Source: Mactra quadrangularis (Eukaryota > Mollusca > Bivalvia > Venerida > Mactridae). Taken from it: a stretch of DNA of 64,000 bases. The stretch lies in assembly GCA_025267735.1 (NCBI GenBank), contig CM046297.1:21788011-21852010 (forward strand). The letters are read 5' to 3'. Within the stretch, counting starts at the first letter, position 1. Each line of letters opens with the position of its first letter. The translations under genes and the position numbers were made by a program. Of the stretch, positions 24,546-36,200 are shown in pieces. The notes under the pieces were generated by a model that searched no databases, was not told where the DNA came from, and saw only the letters and a list, made by a program, of their open reading frames with translations.

Positions 24546-25588
24546 TCCAAAGGGGAATAAGCCTTCCTTTGTCGCTGTGGTTTGAAGGGGGCGCATAAAA
24601 CATGGAATTCATTCCTCCTTTGTTCAACATAAAAGCATATTAAACTATTCATTAGCTATATTACTTTTACTAGATTTCAAAACTGATGGATCCATTTTAT
24701 TACCTCGCATAAACATACAGGTTTTAAAACATGACTGCCAAAACATCTATTCATATTTCCAACTGCTGACATTTGGCCTTAAATTTACTTCATGTAGTAC
24801 CTGAACAAATTTACTATAATAGTCTTTATTAAGTATTTTACTAAAACATCTGATATAATTGACAGTAAATGTGAATTTTGTTGCTCTTTATAGACACAAT
24901 TTCAACGTTTCCGTCTCCCACATACTCTTCAACAATCGATGCCCTATCGTGTTGCCCAATTGAGATTGTATATAATAGCGAATATAATAAATTGCATGTT
25001 GCATGAAACATTCCATTTTCGAAAAGTATAATTTAGGTTATGGTTATTTTTTCTGTTCAAACGTGTTTATGAAATCTGAACAATATCCAGTGCCATCCGA
25101 AATTGTCTTTATATTTTTCAAAACAGTTTCTTATTGATATAATCAATTGTATTATATGCTTTCAAGTGGAATACCGAATTGATCGTTGAAATAAAATGAA
25201 ATTGATAATCACTGTTTTGAAACAATGAAAATTATTTGTTATTTTCACTGTTTGGATGCGCCGTTTTGACGGGCTTTTTTCTAATGCACAATAGAGAGAA
25301 GGTATATTAGACTTAAACACTAAATGACGCCAGTTTGAAGCATATAATGAACAAAACATTTGTTTATTTCGGTGCAAGTCGTGAGCTAAGAATATTCTAT
25401 TATTAATCGTGTCTACGCCACTCGTGAAAATTTTGCATCCTTAGCTCACTCGTGAATAAAAATCGTTCTTAATTCAAAATGAACTATTATCATATTTATC
25501 ATTTATATCATATGTATTTATGCATCTAGAAATGATGATAGATGTTCGAATTGAAGATAACAATGTTGTACTAACTTAGTAAGAATTA
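24546..25588. other. Intergenic, nothing recognised
   Basis: AT-rich. The open frame at 25162-25377 (minus) has no recognisable domain. Confidence 0.45.
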
Positions 25589-26346
25589 GGGACTTCTGTC
25601 AGTTATTTCCCTTCGCATACTCTTCAAATAGCTCGATCTAATCAGTTGGATTACTCGGATTTTACTCTTTTTTCAATGCCAATTTGACACAATCTAGCTT
25701 ACATAACTTATGTGTATTTCACTTGATTTGTTGGAAAATCACGCTAAGTATTCAATTATTAAATCTGAGGATTCTAACTTATAAGACCTGTTTGCCAATT
25801 GGATCGCTTCTAATTTTATCAGAAAAAGATAACTGACTAAAATCACTCATTGATCTATTCATATATAAAGAAATAATAGCATAAATGTACTCTTGTGTAA
25901 AGACAATTTTAGATGGCACTTAATGTTCAGATATGTTAAATGTATGTTTTTTTATTAATCACGAAAATACGAATATGTTCAATTAGGGACTTTAGTCAGT
26001 TATCTTTCCCTGATAAAATCTGAAGAAATGCAATTGGTAAGTAGGTCCTATCAGTTGGAATCGTTGAATTTTATCATTGAAGTCCTATGTAAGGATAATA
26101 AAATATTTCATATAATATCTTTCTTGTTAAGGAAGATATTAACAGAAATAATGAAATTTAGATAGTGCTTTACCTTAAAAATACTTAGATTGAATTTCAA
26201 ACAAATTAAATTATTTACGAAAAAGTTATAAAACATTAATTTTGGTAAATTTACATTGAAAAGTATAGGGTAGAATCCAAGTGTTCCAACTAATTGGACC
26301 TACCTATTTGAAGAGTATACAAGGGGAAATGACTGACTAAAGTCCC
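25589..26346. mobile_element. TTA-target MITE (GGGACTT ends), complete copy
   Basis: The left end GGGACTTCTGTCAGTTATTT, then CTTCGCATACTCTTCAAATA, is the inverse of the right end ATTTGAAGAGTATACAAGG, then TGACTGACTAAAGTCCC. TTA flanks both sides (25586-25588 and 26347-26349). A second inward copy of the left end starts near 25985 (GGGACTTTAGTCAGTTATC), so the element is composite or tandemly duplicated. A 3-bp TTA/TWA target is characteristic of PIF/Harbinger, so that group is a tentative assignment. Fragments occur at 7690, 30502/52340 and 56420. Confidence 0.85.
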
Positions 26347-26516
26347 TTATACCTGCTGTCATTTAAAATTCCATTATCTTTAATGTGGAATTCCCCTTTT
26401 GCAAAGGTTTATGGCCACAGAAATTTCTAAATATACGAAGAAATTATAATGTATATTACAACATTATGTGACTGAATATTAAAGTATTTCAATGCACACG
26501 TTTGTGTGTAACTTAA

Positions 26517-26858
26517 AGGTACTAGTTCACAGATTTGGTTTACTTTTTCTATAATTTCAAAATACCGTTCAGTGTCTGTAATTGTGTCAAAAATTAATTC
26601 CTATTATTTTAAGACAAACTGACCTATATGTTTCAAGAAATACACAATGAAAGTAAAAAATGCACTAAAATGTCTATACCGTGACATACGGGATAGATAT
26701 TCACTACACGAAACAATATCATTTGTAGTTGTACGTCAATTTGCACTAGAATTGGCATTATCAGAACACTACTTTATTGCTTCCAAAAATATTTCCATAC
26801 CATTTTGAATGCTTTAGAAAACGTTGATTTTTAAATAAAAATCGGTGAATGAGTACCT
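26517..26858. mobile_element. TTAA-target MITE (AGGTACT ends), copy 1
   Basis: The left end AGGTACTAGTTCACAGATTT is the inverse of the right end AAATCGGTGAATGAGTACCT. TTAA lies on both sides (26513-26516 and 26859-26862). The interior contains AATACCGTTCAGTGTCTG and CTATACCGTGACATACGGG, shared with the copy at 58088-58407. TTAA targets are used by piggyBac-type transposases, so that origin is inferred from the target site alone. Confidence 0.88.
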
Positions 26859-27032
26859 TTAAATATACACTATTTCCTTGTCCAAGGGAGGACATATCGG
26901 GCTCTGAAAAAGTTTTCATCATTAAATTTTGTTGAATTGTAAAACAAAATATTTTGATATACTGTTGCAAAGTCATTTTTGTAAATCTCAATAATGTCAA
27001 AATTTCATTTTCTAATATAATCGTTTAAGGTA

Positions 27033-27335
27033 CAGGGGCGGATCCAGGATTTTTTTCTAGGGGGGGGGGAACCGAACTTTCCTAGGGGGGTCCGATCTTT
27101 TCTAGGTGGGGTTCCGAATCTCGAACCACAACCATTACACACATTTTGCAGAAAAATGCAACTTATTGATAATAAAAACTACAAAATATATGTTAAGCAC
27201 CGAGAAAAATTGCTTCATGCTACATAAAAATGACTTACAGGCAAGAAATACACTAATGGACAGGTACATTTTCCAAATTCTAGGGGGGGGGGTCCGGACC
27301 CCCTGACCCCCCCCCCCCCACTGGATCCGCCAATG
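27033..27335. mobile_element. GGCGGATCCAG-ended MITE with poly-G/poly-C flanks
   Basis: The ends CAGGGGCGGATCCAG and CTGGATCCGCCAATG are inverted, with 5-bp direct repeats AGGTA at 27028-27032 and 27336-27340. Just inside each end are long G runs on the left and C runs on the right, interspersed with CTAGG and GGTCCGGACCCCC words. The centre is AT-rich. The ORFs seen across it on both strands are artefacts of the palindrome. Confidence 0.82.
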
Positions 27336-27340
27336 AGGTA

Positions 27341-27870
27341 TCATTACATTTGGGATTAAAAACGAAAAAAATCAGTTTGTAAACATGTACCTTGGTTTTA
27401 AAGTAGTTTCTAATTTGGATTCACATTAGGGGAATTCTTCCTTAATATACAAGTACATTGTGTATTAACCTAACGGTACTTAATGTAGCTTTTTTTTATT
27501 TTCTGCAGGTCTATCAACAGTAAGATCTTCGTAGTCAAGGAAGCATGATAGAAAATGTCAGTGTATGTATACAAATGAAGGAACAAAACAACAATCATAT
27601 GTACATAAGACTACCAGATCAACATGATATTTATGTATTTTATATGTATTAAACTACAACTGCATGGTCTTCAAGCATACCTGGGCATGAAATGCCCTAT
27701 GACAAGGTGTGCTTTCTGAGTGTTTGTCTTTTTCTATCTCGGAAGGTATTTTACTGTAATTTGTTTAGCTTGTTGTACAAAGCGAGGATTTGTTTCACTA
27801 AATATTCTTATAAGATTGGGATCTCTAAAACTGATTCAAAAGTACATACCAACATTTGATAGATGAAATT
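27341..27870. other. Intergenic, nothing recognised
   Basis: AT-rich; no gene or repeat boundary seen. Confidence 0.45.
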
Positions 27871-27998
27871 GTTAAATTTAATTCAACTGCCATTGGCGCA
27901 TGTATTCCCATGACTTAAAACGCAGTATAGTTCTTATACTCACGATCTATTTAAATCAGCAAGGTTTATGTATGCGCCACAGTTGAATAAAACTTAAC
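27871..27998. mobile_element. MITE, TGGCGCATG family, short copy
   Basis: The ends GTTAAATTTAATTCAACTG with TTGGCGCATGTATTCCC, and TTTATGTATGCGCCACAG with TTGAATAAAACTTAAC, match the copy at 6691-6876. The interior keeps CTCACGATCTATTTAAATCA but is ~60 bp shorter. Confidence 0.75.
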
Positions 27999-28250
27999 AA
28001 TAAAATGCTAGTTCAACGTACCTACCTTTACTTAAATACATCAGCGGTTGCCTCCCTTTTTTAAAAGATAAGCAACAAGGGACGTAACCGACGTAAAAAG
28101 TGAACCTTTCAGTTTTACTTTGTGTATGCTACAAGTTTTGTAGTCTGTATGGCAAAGCCGTTGGAAACAAAGCACAAAAAGAGCTCGAACTCTCGACTTG
28201 TACAATGACTCAAAGATGTTACAGTAAAATATCCTATCAATTGACCTAAA

Positions 28251-28541
28251 GTTCGTACAAAAAGCAAAATCCTGTTTATGTAAACATTACAGTGAACTAA
28301 TCCACGAATGGGGATGCTCAGGATGACAATAAAATAGCATTTAGTATTTATTTTGATATTTTTATGAGTGTCGTTTTGGTGTAATGCCTTCTACCATAAC
28401 GAGCATAATTAACTAAGAGTGTGGTGGTTTATCCGCCTTACTAATAAACAATACAACTTTTATTTTAAATACTGTGCTACCTTCTGAATGGATTGATTTA
28501 TTTTAAGGTTTACACAAACATGGTTTGTCATTTTGTTCGAA
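28251..28541. mobile_element. MITE, GTTCGTACAAAA family, copy 1
   Basis: Left end GTTCGTACAAAAAGCAAAAT then TGTTTATGTAAAC. Right end GTTTACACAAACATGG then CATTTTGTTCGAA. The interior shares GTGAACTAATCCACGAATGG, TTTTATGAGTG and a CTATCTTC/CTACCTTC-AATGGATTG phrase with 29353-29643. Confidence 0.8.
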
Positions 28542-29352
28542 GTTTACAAGTGTAATGATGTTGATATTGACCTGGTACAGATCTGTATTCCTTGGCGTTA
28601 TGCTAACTATCTATATGACTGTACAACCATCATGTTCATAAGTATTTATTTAATGGATTCATTTACATCGCTCTTAGGCATGTTGCTTTCATACAAATCA
28701 TTTGGGTCCGACTCGGGCACTTACATGTAACCACTCGACCACTCTGAAGACCTGTGCCAGGTAAACACCAACGTCTTATATAGGGATGGTGAAAGAAATA
28801 TGAATATTTCCAGAGGTCGGAATCACCTCGATCTAGGATGTAGGTTATAAAATGTGACAAGGGACTCCATGCTCAAGATCTCAATTTGTTCCTAGAGTAT
28901 ATCTCTATGATATAATTCATAATAACATGGAAATTAATTGACAAATGATTACATACTATTTATTCGGTGTTTCTAAGATGCTATCAATTACGATTAAAAC
29001 CCCTAGTGGGAACTGAATTGTTCGTTGAGTAGGGAGTTCTCGGTCAAGTTTTATAATCTTTGGGCTTGTCATCCCTTTGAGTTCCTATTTCAAAGATATG
29101 GGTGTGTTTTGATTGAGCATTCCAGAGCCCCACACCATTGTGAACTAATACAATCACCATTATGTGATGCACACACTCCTTACAACAAATACACCAAGAC
29201 TACATCACCCACTGTCATCACATAGATCACGTGATGCTAGTAGTACCACATGACTAATGTAACACGCACAACACCGGCGTACCATAGTACATTTGGCGTA
29301 AAGTAGCGTAAAGAAATATTAATACCTTGAGAAAGAAATAACGTGAATGTAC

Positions 29353-29643
29353 AGTTCGAACAACAGACAAAACCTTGTTTATGTAAACAATACAATGAAC
29401 TAATCCACAGCAAGGGATTGCCAACAAAATATCCATTGATATTAATTTTAATATATTTTATGAGTGACTTTTTGGTGAAATAGTAAAACGTTCTACCGTT
29501 ACAAGCATGATTGATAAAGGGGGTGGGACACTTATTTTGTTAAAATTAAAAATACAACCCTTATTTCAAGACTGCGCTATCTTCAAAATGGATTGGTTTA
29601 TTTTAATGTTTACACAAACAAGTGATGTTATTTTGTACGAACT
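29353..29643. mobile_element. MITE, GTTCGTACAAAA family, copy 2
   Basis: The same order of landmarks as 28251-28541 in the same orientation, with ends AGTTCGAACAAC and TTATTTTGTACGAACT. Identity is moderate, so the pair are independent insertions or an old duplication ~1.1 kb apart. Confidence 0.8.
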
Positions 29644-29900
29644 GTATTTTGTAGCAGGGTTATATAATCACGTGATCTCGAGAAATGTAAACAAGCGTTT
29701 GATTTCGTCAGTCTTACGGAAGCGTATTAACAAAGAAAGATTGATAAAGCGCATAAAATAATTACAATATTCAATTGTCACAAAATGCCTTTATTACCAT
29801 GTGAGTTTTGTATGGTTCTTATAAATTCACAACAAAAATATTTTGACTTAGTCACATGACTTAGTCTGGATTACCGGCCCCTTATCACTATCGTTAAGGA

Positions 29901-30264
29901 GTCAGGCAAAGCGCAATAATGGCGACGCCCACCAGGTTACACATTTTTATTTTGCGAGGATAGTTTCTGACCAGGGTCAATTTGATATCAGTTTAGTACT
30001 ATGTTTGACATTCGAAGTCGATTTTTCTCTGTGCACACGATTCATCAAAACCCATGTCATTCGGATGTTGAGTCGTTGACTATTTCTCGTTAGAATTTTC
30101 AAATAATTTATTTAGCATACATGTTATGAAGATAGTGTATCCACTGTAATAAGTGTACTAAGTTCCTTTGGTTTTAACATAAATAGAAATGTTCATTTGA
30201 AAACAGAATAATCCAATGACTTATACAATATATCGGGAACCGCCATTATTCTGCTTTGCCTGAC
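29901..30264. mobile_element. MITE, GTCAGGCAAAG family, left copy
   Basis: The ends GTCAGGCAAAGCGCAATAAT and CCATTATTCTGCTTTGCC plus TGAC are inverted. Shared flanking words TACGACTGGGCAC just outside the right end also occur beside the second copy at 52507-52891, so the true ends may lie slightly further out. This copy lies just outside the giant element. Confidence 0.78.
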
Positions 30265-30501
30265 TTTTTACCCAAACAGAGTACGACTGGGCACTAGACA
30301 ACACGTGACCTTGTTTTACGCGCAATTCAATATTTGTTCAAAATATTTCTCACTAACGATAACAAAACTTGCAGGGCCTATTGCAATCTTTCGAGAAAGA
30401 AACGTTTTAGTGACTTTATGCGCTTTTTGATTTCACAGTTATTTGTCTGAAAAAGGAAATCGTGTACTGCATAAGTTGTTCTTATAGATCACGTGACTAT
30501 A

Positions 30502-30748
30502 GGCCCTGAGTTATTTCCCCTTCGTATACTCTTCAAATGAGTAGGTTCGATTAGTTGAATTCCTCGGATTTTGCTCTGATATTCTTAATGTCAAAGAACC
30601 ACAGTCAATGCATAATAACTTTTAAGTTAATTATTTAATTTGACTACAAATCAATCAAAGCGGTGCTTGTGTAAAAGACTGTTTATATTGCATTAAGCAA
30701 GTTAATATTTTTTTAATTAAAGGGATATACAAGAAAACTTCTAATGAA
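30502..30748. mobile_element. Left half of the MITE split by the giant element
   Basis: GAGTTATTTCCCCTTCGTA, then CTCTTCAAATGAGTAGG and CTCGGATTTTGCTC, matches the terminal region of the MITE at 25589. The inverted partner end lies at 52340-52458, on the far side of the 21.6-kb element. The giant element therefore landed inside this older MITE. Confidence 0.75.
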
Positions 30749-31060
30749 AGGTCTGTGAAGTTAGCTATCTATTGTCTATTCTCTATTCAAAAGTCTATTC
30801 GCACAATAGACAGCTATGTATTGAGAAATCTATTCATTCAGAAATCTATTCGCATTTACTGTATACATAGATATAGGTAAGTTCAAATATCTGTACAAAT
30901 ATCTGTTCACAAAAAGCCGAAAAGACAGCTATCTATTCGGAAGTCTATTCAGAAGTCTATTCGAAAAAAGTCAGTATTGCAATCAAACAGATTTAAAAGT
31001 CTTTTCGTGGAATACTTAAAGAGACAAATGTCCATTCAAAAGTCTTTTCAGAAGTTTATT
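30749..31060 (+). repeat. Left terminal inverted repeat (non-array end)
   Basis: It runs from AGGTCTGTG through ATCTATTGTCTATTCTC, ACTGTATACATAGATATAGG, AAAGCCGAAAAGACAGC and AATCAAACAGATTTAAAAG. Each landmark is found in the same order, inverted, at 52030-52339 with scattered substitutions and few indels. Beyond about 31060 it merges into the 97-bp array. Confidence 0.9.
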
Positions 31061-32838
31061 CGCAAATACATTGTAATGCAATCTGAATGAGCAAGGTTTC
31101 TATTCCAAGAATGCAAGCGACAAATGTCCATTCAAAAGTCTTTTCGGATCTCTATTCGCAAAATCATATATATGCTTTAAGAATGTGTCTGTAGTCTATT
31201 ATAAAGTTTTGAATGGAGAGCTGTCCATTCAAATGTCTATTCAGAAGTCTATTCGCAAAATCATGTATATGCATTCAGAATGAGTCAGAAGTCTTTTATA
31301 GAGTTTCGAATAGAGAGCTGTCCATTCAAAAGTCTATTCAGAAATCTATTCGCAAAATCATATAAATGCATTAAGAATGGGTCAGAAGTCTTTTATAGAG
31401 TTTCGAATAGAGAGCTGTCCATTCAAAAGTCTATTCAGAAATCTATTTGCAAAATCACATATATGCATTAAGAATGGGTCAAAGTCTACAATAAAGTTGC
31501 GAATAGACAGATGTCCATTCAAATGTCTATTCAGAAGTCTATTCGCAAAATCATGTATATGCATTCAGAATGAGTTTGAAAAATTTATAGAAATCGAATA
31601 GAGAGCTATCCATTCAAAAGTCTATTCAGAAGTATATTCGCAAAATCTGGTAAATGCGTTAAGAATGAGTTAGAAGTCTATAATACAGTAGCGCATACAC
31701 AGCTGTCCATTCAAATGTCTATTCAGAAGTTTATTTGCAAAATCATATATATGTATTTAGAATGTGTCAGATGTTTATTATAAAGTTGCGAATAGAGAGA
31801 TGTCTATTCAAATGTCTATTTAGAACTCTATTCCAAAAAAGTTAGTAATGCCTTCAAACAGATTTAAAAGTCTTTTCGTGGAATACGTAAAAAGACAAAT
31901 GTCCATTCGAAAGTCTTTTCAGAAGTTTATTTGCAAATACATAGTAATGCAATCTGAATGAGCAAGGTTTCTATTCCAAGAATGCAAGCGACAAATGTCC
32001 GTTCAAAAGTCTTTTCGGATCTCTATTCGCAAAATCATATATATGCTATAAGAATGTGTCTGTAGTCTATTATAAAGTTTTGAATAGAGAGCTGTCCATT
32101 CAAATGTCTATTCAGAAGTCTATTCGCAAAAGCATGTATATGCATTCAGAATGAGTCAGAAGTCTTTTATAGAGTTTCGAATAGAGAGCTGTCCATTCAA
32201 AAGTCTATTCAGAAATCTATTCGCAAAATCATATAAATGCATTAAGAATGGGTCAGAAGTCTTTTATAGAGTTTCGAATAGAGAGCTGTCCATTCAAAAG
32301 TCTATTCAGAAATCTATTTGCAAAATCATATATATGCATTAAGAATTGGTCAAAGTCTACCATAAAGTTGCGAATAGACAGATGTCCATTCAAATGTCTA
32401 TTCAGAAGTCTATTCGCAAAATCATGTATATGCATTCAAAATGTGTCAGAAGTCTCTTATAGAGTTTCAAATAGAGAGCTGCCCATTCAAATGTCTATTC
32501 AGAAGTCTATTCGCAAAATCATGTTTATGCATTCAGAAAGAGTCAGAAGTCTTTTATAGAGTTTCGAATAAAGAGCTGTCCATTCAAAAGTCTATTCAGA
32601 AATCTATTCGCAAAATCACATATATGCATTAAGAATGGGTCAAAATCTACCATAAAGTTGCGAATAGACAGATGTCCATTCAAATGTCTATTCAGAAGTC
32701 TATTCGCAAAATCATGTATATGCATTCAGAATGAGTTTGAAAATTTATAGAAATCGAATAGAGAGCTATCCATTCAAAAGTCTATTCAGAAGTCTATTCG
32801 CAAAATCTGGTAAATGCGTTCAGAATGAGTTAGAAGTC
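31061..32838 (+). repeat. Left-arm 97-bp tandem array, outer part
   Basis: Units of ~97 bp carry GTCCATTCAAAAGTCTATTC, AGAAGTCTATTCGCAAAATC, ATATATGCATTAAGAATG and GTCAGAAGTCTTTTATAGAG. A block of nine units (~871 bp) is duplicated: frames at 31280-31471 and 31377-31601 recur at 32151-32342 and 32248-32559. Because 97 is not a multiple of 3 and stops are rare in the unit, repetitive open frames appear on both strands. These are not genes. Confidence 0.92.
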
Positions 32839-32843
32839 TATAA

Positions 32844-33011
32844 TATTATGTCTTGGGTTCATATAATAAGAGAATACTGTATGCTATAGTGGCTAGTTTC
32901 ATACTATCTAAAATGACCAGAGTACATGTTACAAATACTATACAGAAGGCGTGGCTTATCAGCACGTTTAACAGTAGTACAACATGATTGGTAGAATGTA
33001 AATACACAACA
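32844..33011 (-). repeat. 3' LTR
   Basis: On the minus strand it starts TGTTGTGTATTTACATTC and ends CCCAAGACATAATA. I found no difference from the 5' LTR at 37275-37442. Immediately upstream in the element's sense is a purine-rich tract (AGGGGAGAAT, 33012-33023 region) that fits the polypurine primer. Confidence 0.93.
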
Positions 33012-33267
33012 ATTCTCCCCTATTAAATTCATTGAATAAACAATTCAATACAAATGACCTGAAACTGAGAACATTTACAATCATCAATCTTGGAGCAATA
33101 AATAATACAACATTCCAAGCAATAAAGTTACAGTGAAAATTAATGTAGCATTTCATTAGCACATAATTGTAATTTCACCATGAGGATTAAATACACCTCA
33201 GAGAGGTCATTCATTTATTTTCCACGCCAATTCAAGTCAATTCATTTTGACAGACATGTACGAGTAT

Positions 33268-36200
33268 TTATTGATACTCAAGACGTTGTGGCGGATGTCT
33301 ATCCCTTAATGGGTACCTTCTGGCAGGTGTCTGAGAATTTACGACAGAGGGAGTATTACTTTCCCTTAGTAAAACAGACTGGTCAGTTGTCGGCACAGTG
33401 GAAGTTTTATTGGAATCAATTTGATCATAATCTATCCTAATTTCATCTGAGAGGATCTGAGGTTCAATTACATTTTGCGATTCATTATTAAACCCTGACT
33501 TAATTTCAGTACTACGAATTTGATCCACGTGTCTCTTCCAGGTAATGCCGTTACCTATATCTACTTTATATAACAACGGTCCGTCACGAGAAACAATACA
33601 ACCTAAAATCCATTTTTCCTTTGAAGTCGGCCTATAATCTCTAACTAAAACGTTTTGTCCTAACTCAAATTCTCGACATTTACTATTCTTAGAGAATGCA
33701 TTTTTCATTTGCGAGTCAGTGACATGTTTCTGCATATCCGGTTTAATTAAATCTAATGTAGTACGCAAATAACGACCGAAAAATAATTTTGCAGGCGTTT
33801 CTCCAGTAGTGCAATGTGGAGTGTTTCGATATCCAAGCAAGAAAACATTCATTTTCAAGTTCAAATCCATATTACTACTCATTGCACGCATAGCGGACTT
33901 AAAAGTACCGTTAAATCTTTCAACTAAACCATTCGTTGATGGCTTGGCCACTGCGGTTCTAATATGACAAATTCCATTCAAATTCATGAACCTTGACCAT
34001 TCTTCACAACTGAATTGGGGACCATTATCAGAAACAACTTGTTTAGGAATGCCATACCTAGCAAATAAATTCCGTATTTCATTAATTGTATTGCTAGCAG
34101 TTGTTGATTTCATTTTAATTACTTCGGGCCACTTTGAGTGAGCATCTACAATTACAAGGAACATAAAACCTAAAAATGGCCCTACAAAATCAACATGAAT
34201 TCGTTCCCAGCTAGATGTTGGCCATTCCCATGGGTGTAAGTGAACTTGAGCAGGCGACTTAGACTGCATTTGACATGATGAACATCTTTTGACCATATGC
34301 TCAATGTCCGAATCAATACCTGGCCACCAGACATAACTACGTGCCAACATTTTCATTTTGACAATTCCTGGATGGCTAGCATGCAATAAATCTAAGACAC
34401 GCTCGCGAAGTTTCACGGGTATTATTACTCTAATTCCCCACATTAAACATCCAGAGTGAATAGAGAGCTCATTACGACGTGTAAAATAGCCTTTTAACAG
34501 CGGGTCATTATCATTGACACTCCAACCATTTTGAACAAAGGTGAATACACGAGATAAAACTTTCTCTCTCTTTGTTTCACGGCTAATCTCACGATTAGTA
34601 ACAGGGAGCTGTTGGAATTGAGATGTGAAAAATACGTCCTCAATTGAACTCTCCTCACTATTTTCTTTCGACGGCGCAGGTAAACGCGATAAACCGTCAA
34701 CATTAGTATGCCTTTTAGTATTTTTGTATTGAATATCATATTCAAACCCAGATAAATACAATGCATAACGTTGTATACGAGCAGCTGTCGTAGCTGGTAT
34801 ACCTTTAGAAGGGCTAAATATTGACAACAGAGGCTGACAGTCAGTAACCAATGTGAATTTCTTACCAAACAGATACTGATAAAATTTCTTAACAGCCCAA
34901 TAAATAGCGGTAGCCTCCCTTTGTATTTGTGCATAATTGCGCTCTGTCTTAGACAAAGACCTTGATGCAAACGCAATTGGCTTCTCGGAGCCTTCAGGCA
35001 TAACATGAGATAATATGCCGGAAATACCATATGGCGAGGCATCGGTTGCCAGTCTAACAGGAAGTTCTGGATTGTAATGAGTAAGAACAGGTTCAGATGT
35101 TAATAATTTCTTAGAATTTTCGAAAGCGTTTTGACATTCTTTAGACCACTTGAAAGTGCTATTTTTCTCAAGCAAGGCATTCAATGGTTTCGTAACAGTT
35201 GCGAGATCGGGTAAGAACTTATGGTAATAATTCAGAACACCCAGATACCCTCTTAAGGAAGAGACATCTTGTGGTGGCGGTGTCTTCAACACAGCCTCCA
35301 CCTTATCGGTGCATTTCCATAATCCATCTTTATCAATCTCATGACCACAAAACTTAATTCTAGATTCTAAGAACATGCATTTGTCTTTGTTTACTTTAAC
35401 ACCATAATCTGAGAGTCTACATAAAACCTTTTCTAGATTATCCAAATGTTCACAGTCATTGGAACCTGTTATAATCATATCATCAAGAATACATTGCACT
35501 CCAGGCAGTCCTTGAAGTATCATGTCCATGGTACGCTGCCATATACTAGGGGCAGAAGCAATTCCATATAATAGTCTATTGTACCTATATAATCCCCTAT
35601 GAGTGTTAATTGTCAACAATTCTTTACTTTCCTGTTGGACTTCCATCTGTAGGTAAGCTTGTCTTAGATCCAACTTGCTGTATTTTTGCCCATTTGACAG
35701 ATTAGCAAAAATATCGTCAATCTTAGGAAGTGGATATTTATCCGTATTTAACTGCGGATTCACTGACACTTTAAAATCTCCACATATCCTAACATCACCG
35801 TTGGATTTCACTACAGGCACAATGGGCGTAGCCCATTCACTACAATTAACCTTGGAAATAATCCCCTGTGATTCCAAGTTGTCTAGCTCCTTTTCGATTT
35901 TTGACCTTATTGAAAATGGCACAGATCTTGCTTTTAGGAACTTGGGGCACGCGTTTTCCTTCAAGATCAATTTGGCTTTAACATCTTTAACACAACCAAT
36001 ACCATCTTCAAACACAGATTTATAACTTGACAGTACCTTGTTCAAACGAGCCTTCACACTGTCATCCGTCACAGAATTAACAGAAACAATCTTATCCCAG
36101 TCAAGCCTTATGTGACTTAGCCAGTCCCTGCCAAAAAGTGCTGGCCCGTTACCTTTCACAATACAAAGTTTCAACTTCTTTGATTGTCCGTTGTAACACA

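Noticed and set aside
27106..27344. ORFs on both strands with glycine- and proline-rich ends
   Set aside because: They are produced by the poly-G and poly-C ends of the GGATCC MITE.
31061..32838. Multiple 60-100 codon ORFs on both strands in the 97-bp array, with recurring FRIESCPFKSLF-like peptides
   Set aside because: They follow from a unit with few stop codons whose length is not a multiple of three. Every frame and both strands look open, and the same holds in the opposite arm.
34494..35042. 182-codon minus-strand ORF
   Set aside because: It is a shifted-frame shadow of the reverse transcriptase/RNase H region of the Gag-Pol gene.
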